From contig JAOUHU010000007.1 of the NCBI GenBank assembly GCA_029884455.1, positions 1 to 64,000 of the forward strand: a stretch of 64,000 bases of DNA, read 5' to 3'. Source of the stretch: Gammaproteobacteria bacterium. GTDB taxonomy: Bacteria; Pseudomonadota; Gammaproteobacteria; Steroidobacterales; Woeseiaceae. The translations under genes and the position numbers were made by a program. The notes below the pieces were generated by a model. The model was not told the origin of the DNA. It did no database searches and saw only the letters and a list, made by a program, of their open reading frames with translations. Numbering within the stretch: position 1 is the stretch's first letter; every line of letters starts with the position of its first letter. This document shows, piece by piece, positions 62,009 through 64,000 of the stretch.

Positions 62009-64000
62009 TCATCGCTTGCTGGGGATTTTTTTCTTGCGCGTTATTTTTTTCGTACTTGTGCGAACCAGATCCTCGGGCAAAAAATCGTCAACGTCGAGCA
62101 GGCTGCGCACCTTGTCCTGGTAGCTCTGCAGGTTCGCCGCTTCACTGTTGCTGATTATTCCCGCCTGCAAAGCAGCTGTTATCTGCTCGGCCAGGGATTC
62201 CGCCTTGATCGAACCATCCTTCAGCGCCTGACGCAGCCGTTTTTCCAGCGGTGCAAGCTGCTCCGACAAGAGCAAGGCTTGCTGCAGCAGACCCAGCGGG
62301 TTGCCGGGCTCGATGCTGGTATAGGCCTGCTGGCTCAACCGTTCGCGCGCCTCGCCCGACGTCGACATAAGCTCCACGACTTTTTGTGCGATCTCGTCGG
62401 ATGGCGCGGAGTAGGTTCGGCCCCGCGGAAAGATGCACATTCTGAGCAAAGCGGCGGCCCAGCGATTCGGCAGGTTGCGCAGAAATGCGTGCAGTGACTC
62501 CTGCGCCTGGTACATCAGAGTGCGTATCGACCACTCAACCAAAGGCAGGTCCGTAGCCCTTCGGCCCTGATTCTCGAAATGCTTGAGAACCGTGGACGCC
62601 AGGTACATCGAACTCAGCACATCACCAAGTCGCGCCGACAGCAATTCACGCTTCTTCAGCGCGCCGCCCAGCGTGAGCATCGCAAAATCCGAAGCCAGCG
62701 CAAACGCGGCGCTGTAACGATTGATATTCTGATAAAAGCGTCGTGTCGGCGTATTCAGTGGCACCCGGCTGAATTTTGCGTGTGTCAGCGCAAGAAACAG
62801 CGAACGCGCCGCATTGCTGATGCCGTAACCAATGTGACCAAATAGCGCGTCATCAAATTCAATCAGGCCCTGTTCGGTGTCTTCCTCTGCTGCGGCGCGC
62901 AGCTCGCGTAACACGAACGGATGACAGCGAATTGCGCCCTGGCCGTAAATAATCAGGCTGCGCGTCAGTATGTTGGCACCTTCTACCGTGATCGCGATTG
63001 GCGTCGCCATGTAGCTGCGGCCAATGTAGTTTTTTGGCCCGAGCATAATGGCCTTGCCACCATGAACGTCCATCGCGTCATTAGCTACCTTGCGACCCAG
63101 CTCGGTGCAGTGGTATTTAAGAATTGCTGACGGCACCGCCGGTTTCTCACCCTGGTCAATCGCGCCCGAGGTAACTGAAACTGCGGCGTTCATGATGTAG
63201 GTATAACCGGCGATGCGCGTTAATGCTTCGCCGACACCTTCAAAATTGGCAATCGAGGTGTTGAACTGCTTGCGTATGCGCGCATAGGCACCACTCGCGT
63301 ACGCAGCTGCCTGCCCACCGCCGCTTGCGGTTGACGGCAAGGTAATAGCGCGGCCAACCGACAGCAGCTCTACTAGCATCTTCCAGCCTTTGCCGGCCAT
63401 TGCCTGTCCGCCGATAATGTAGTCAAGCGGCACGAAAACATCCTTGCCCGAGGTCGGTCCGTTCTGAAATGCGATCGACATCGGGTAATGGCGCCGGCCC
63501 ACGGTCACGCCCGGTGTGTTCGTCGGGATCAGTGCAGCGGTAATGCCATACTCGACACGATCACCAATCAGATGGTCCGGATCGTACAGTTTGAATGCCA
63601 GCCCCAGTACTGTCGCCACCGGTGCAAGCGTGATGTAACGCTTGTTCCAGTTTAGGCGTATACCGAGAATTTGTTCGCCATTCCAGTTGCCCTCGCAGAC
63701 GACGCCATTGTCAACGAGTGCGGCAGCGTCCGAACCTGCTTCAGGTGAGGTCAGTGCGAAACAAGGAATCTCGGTGCCGGCCGCCAGCCCGGGCAGGTAG
63801 CGTTGTTTCTGCTCGTCACTGCCATAGTGCAACAACAGCTCGGCCGGGCCCAGCGAGTTGGGCACGCCGACAGTCGACGATGCCGTTGGGCTGCGGCTTG
63901 CCAGCTTGGTTATGACCATCGCGTTTGCGTAAGCGGAGAACTCGAGGCCGCCATACTGCTTCGGAATAATCATCGCGAAAAAACGATGCTTGATGATGAA
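62009..64000 (-). CDS. fadE: FadE-type acyl-CoA dehydrogenase, 5' end off window
   Basis: About 663 residues of an enzyme that continues past the right edge: the frame remains open through the last base, encoding F-F-A-M-I-I-P-K-Q-Y-G-G, as in E. coli FadE. The core acyl-CoA dehydrogenase fold covers the first 380 visible residues (L-T-S-P-E-A-G-S-D-A, D-V-H-G-G-K, E-G-A-N-I-L-T-R-S). The rest is the long C-terminal DUF1974 domain. The C-terminus is lysine-rich. FadE does the first step of fatty-acid beta-oxidation; the total length should be about 800. Confidence 0.95.
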   Translation of the reverse strand, partial: FIIKHRFFAMIIPKQYGGLEFSAYANAMVITKLASRSPTASSTVGVPNSLGPAELLLHYGSDEQKQRYLPGLAAGTEIPCFALTSPEAGSDAAALVDNGVVCEGNWNGEQILGIRLNWNKRYITLAPVATVLGLAFKLYDPDHLIGDRVEYGITAALIPTNTPGVTVGRRHYPMSIAFQNGPTSGKDVFVPLDYIIGGQAMAGKGWKMLVELLSVGRAITLPSTASGGGQAAAYASGAYARIRKQFNTSIANFEGVGEALTRIAGYTYIMNAAVSVTSGAIDQGEKPAVPSAILKYHCTELGRKVANDAMDVHGGKAIMLGPKNYIGRSYMATPIAITVEGANILTRSLIIYGQGAIRCHPFVLRELRAAAEEDTEQGLIEFDDALFGHIGYGISNAARSLFLALTHAKFSRVPLNTPTRRFYQNINRYSAAFALASDFAMLTLGGALKKRELLSARLGDVLSSMYLASTVLKHFENQGRRATDLPLVEWSIRTLMYQAQESLHAFLRNLPNRWAAALLRMCIFPRGRTYSAPSDEIAQKVVELMSTSGEARERLSQQAYTSIEPGNPLGLLQQALLLSEQLAPLEKRLRQALKDGSIKAESLAEQITAALQAGIISNSEAANLQSYQDKVRSLLDVDDFLPEDLVRTSTKKITRKKKIPSKR

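Noticed and set aside
1-64000. CRISPR arrays, tRNA genes, insertion sequences, phage genes
   Set aside because: No regularly spaced repeats, cloverleaf-like sequence, transposase or integrase was seen on either strand.

Overview
The window is a gene-dense chromosomal segment of a moderately GC-rich bacterium, almost certainly a gammaproteobacterium. The grounds are polA facing yihA/engB with a small-RNA-like gene between them (the Spot 42/ErsA locus), LptM, di-heme cytochrome c4, ExeA/GspB, NudC and a hexamer-type ArgR. A complete mevalonate pathway and an acetylornithine-type carbamoyltransferase point to a less-studied lineage, perhaps near Xanthomonadales, Steroidobacterales or Woeseiaceae; that placement is inference. 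I saw no tRNA, rRNA, IS element, phage gene or CRISPR array.

Layout. (1) 10947-1, minus strand: a seven-gene, tightly spaced operon with a CHASE2 adenylate cyclase, a Slam-like TPR/beta-barrel protein, a FecR protein with a TbpB-like C-terminus, a fused FAD/two-cNMP-domain/four-cluster Fe-S protein, a four-histidine b-type membrane cytochrome, an FHA decaheme c-type cytochrome and an HbpS-like lipoprotein. Read together it looks like a cyclic-nucleotide-gated electron path from cytoplasm to periplasm, and it is my main candidate for an undescribed system. (2) 11242-15734, plus: MacA-like adaptor, ATPase and two FtsX/MacB permeases. (3) 16131-25058: a TonB-dependent receptor, two TPR-sulfotransferases and a tryptophan-halogenase/SapC fusion. 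(4) 25139-29386: a DUF885 protein, L,D-transpeptidase, DsbA lipoprotein and cytochrome c4. (5) 29556-33294: yihA, a putative sRNA with a sigma-E-like promoter, polA and lptM. (6) 33356-41452, minus: the arginine operon argR-argG-(unknown P-loop gene)-argC-argD-argF'-argB-argH, with a promoter overlapped by two palindromes 20 bp apart. (7) 41569-47740: esterase, NRDE protein, NudC, a divergent pair resembling FlhC and FlhD around three copies of one operator-like motif, a YadGH-type ABC exporter and an SRAP protein. (8) 47727-53957, minus: FakA/FakB-like fusion, GspB, ExeA, DinB and IspA. (9) 54081-60174: mevalonate pathway (MvaD, phosphomevalonate kinase, HMG-CoA reductase/mevalonate kinase fusion, Idi, and HMG-CoA synthase on the other strand). 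(10) 60232-64000, minus: DUF4399 lipoprotein, DUF4286/DUF3667 membrane protein and the 3' part of fadE.

How the genes fit together. IspA beside the mevalonate cluster takes acetyl units through HMG-CoA to farnesyl diphosphate; only the thiolase is missing here. The arginine operon lacks N-acetylglutamate synthase and an acetylcitrulline deacetylase, so those must be elsewhere. Many neighbours share 4-base ATGA, GTGA or TTGA stop/start overlaps, which fixed several start codons.
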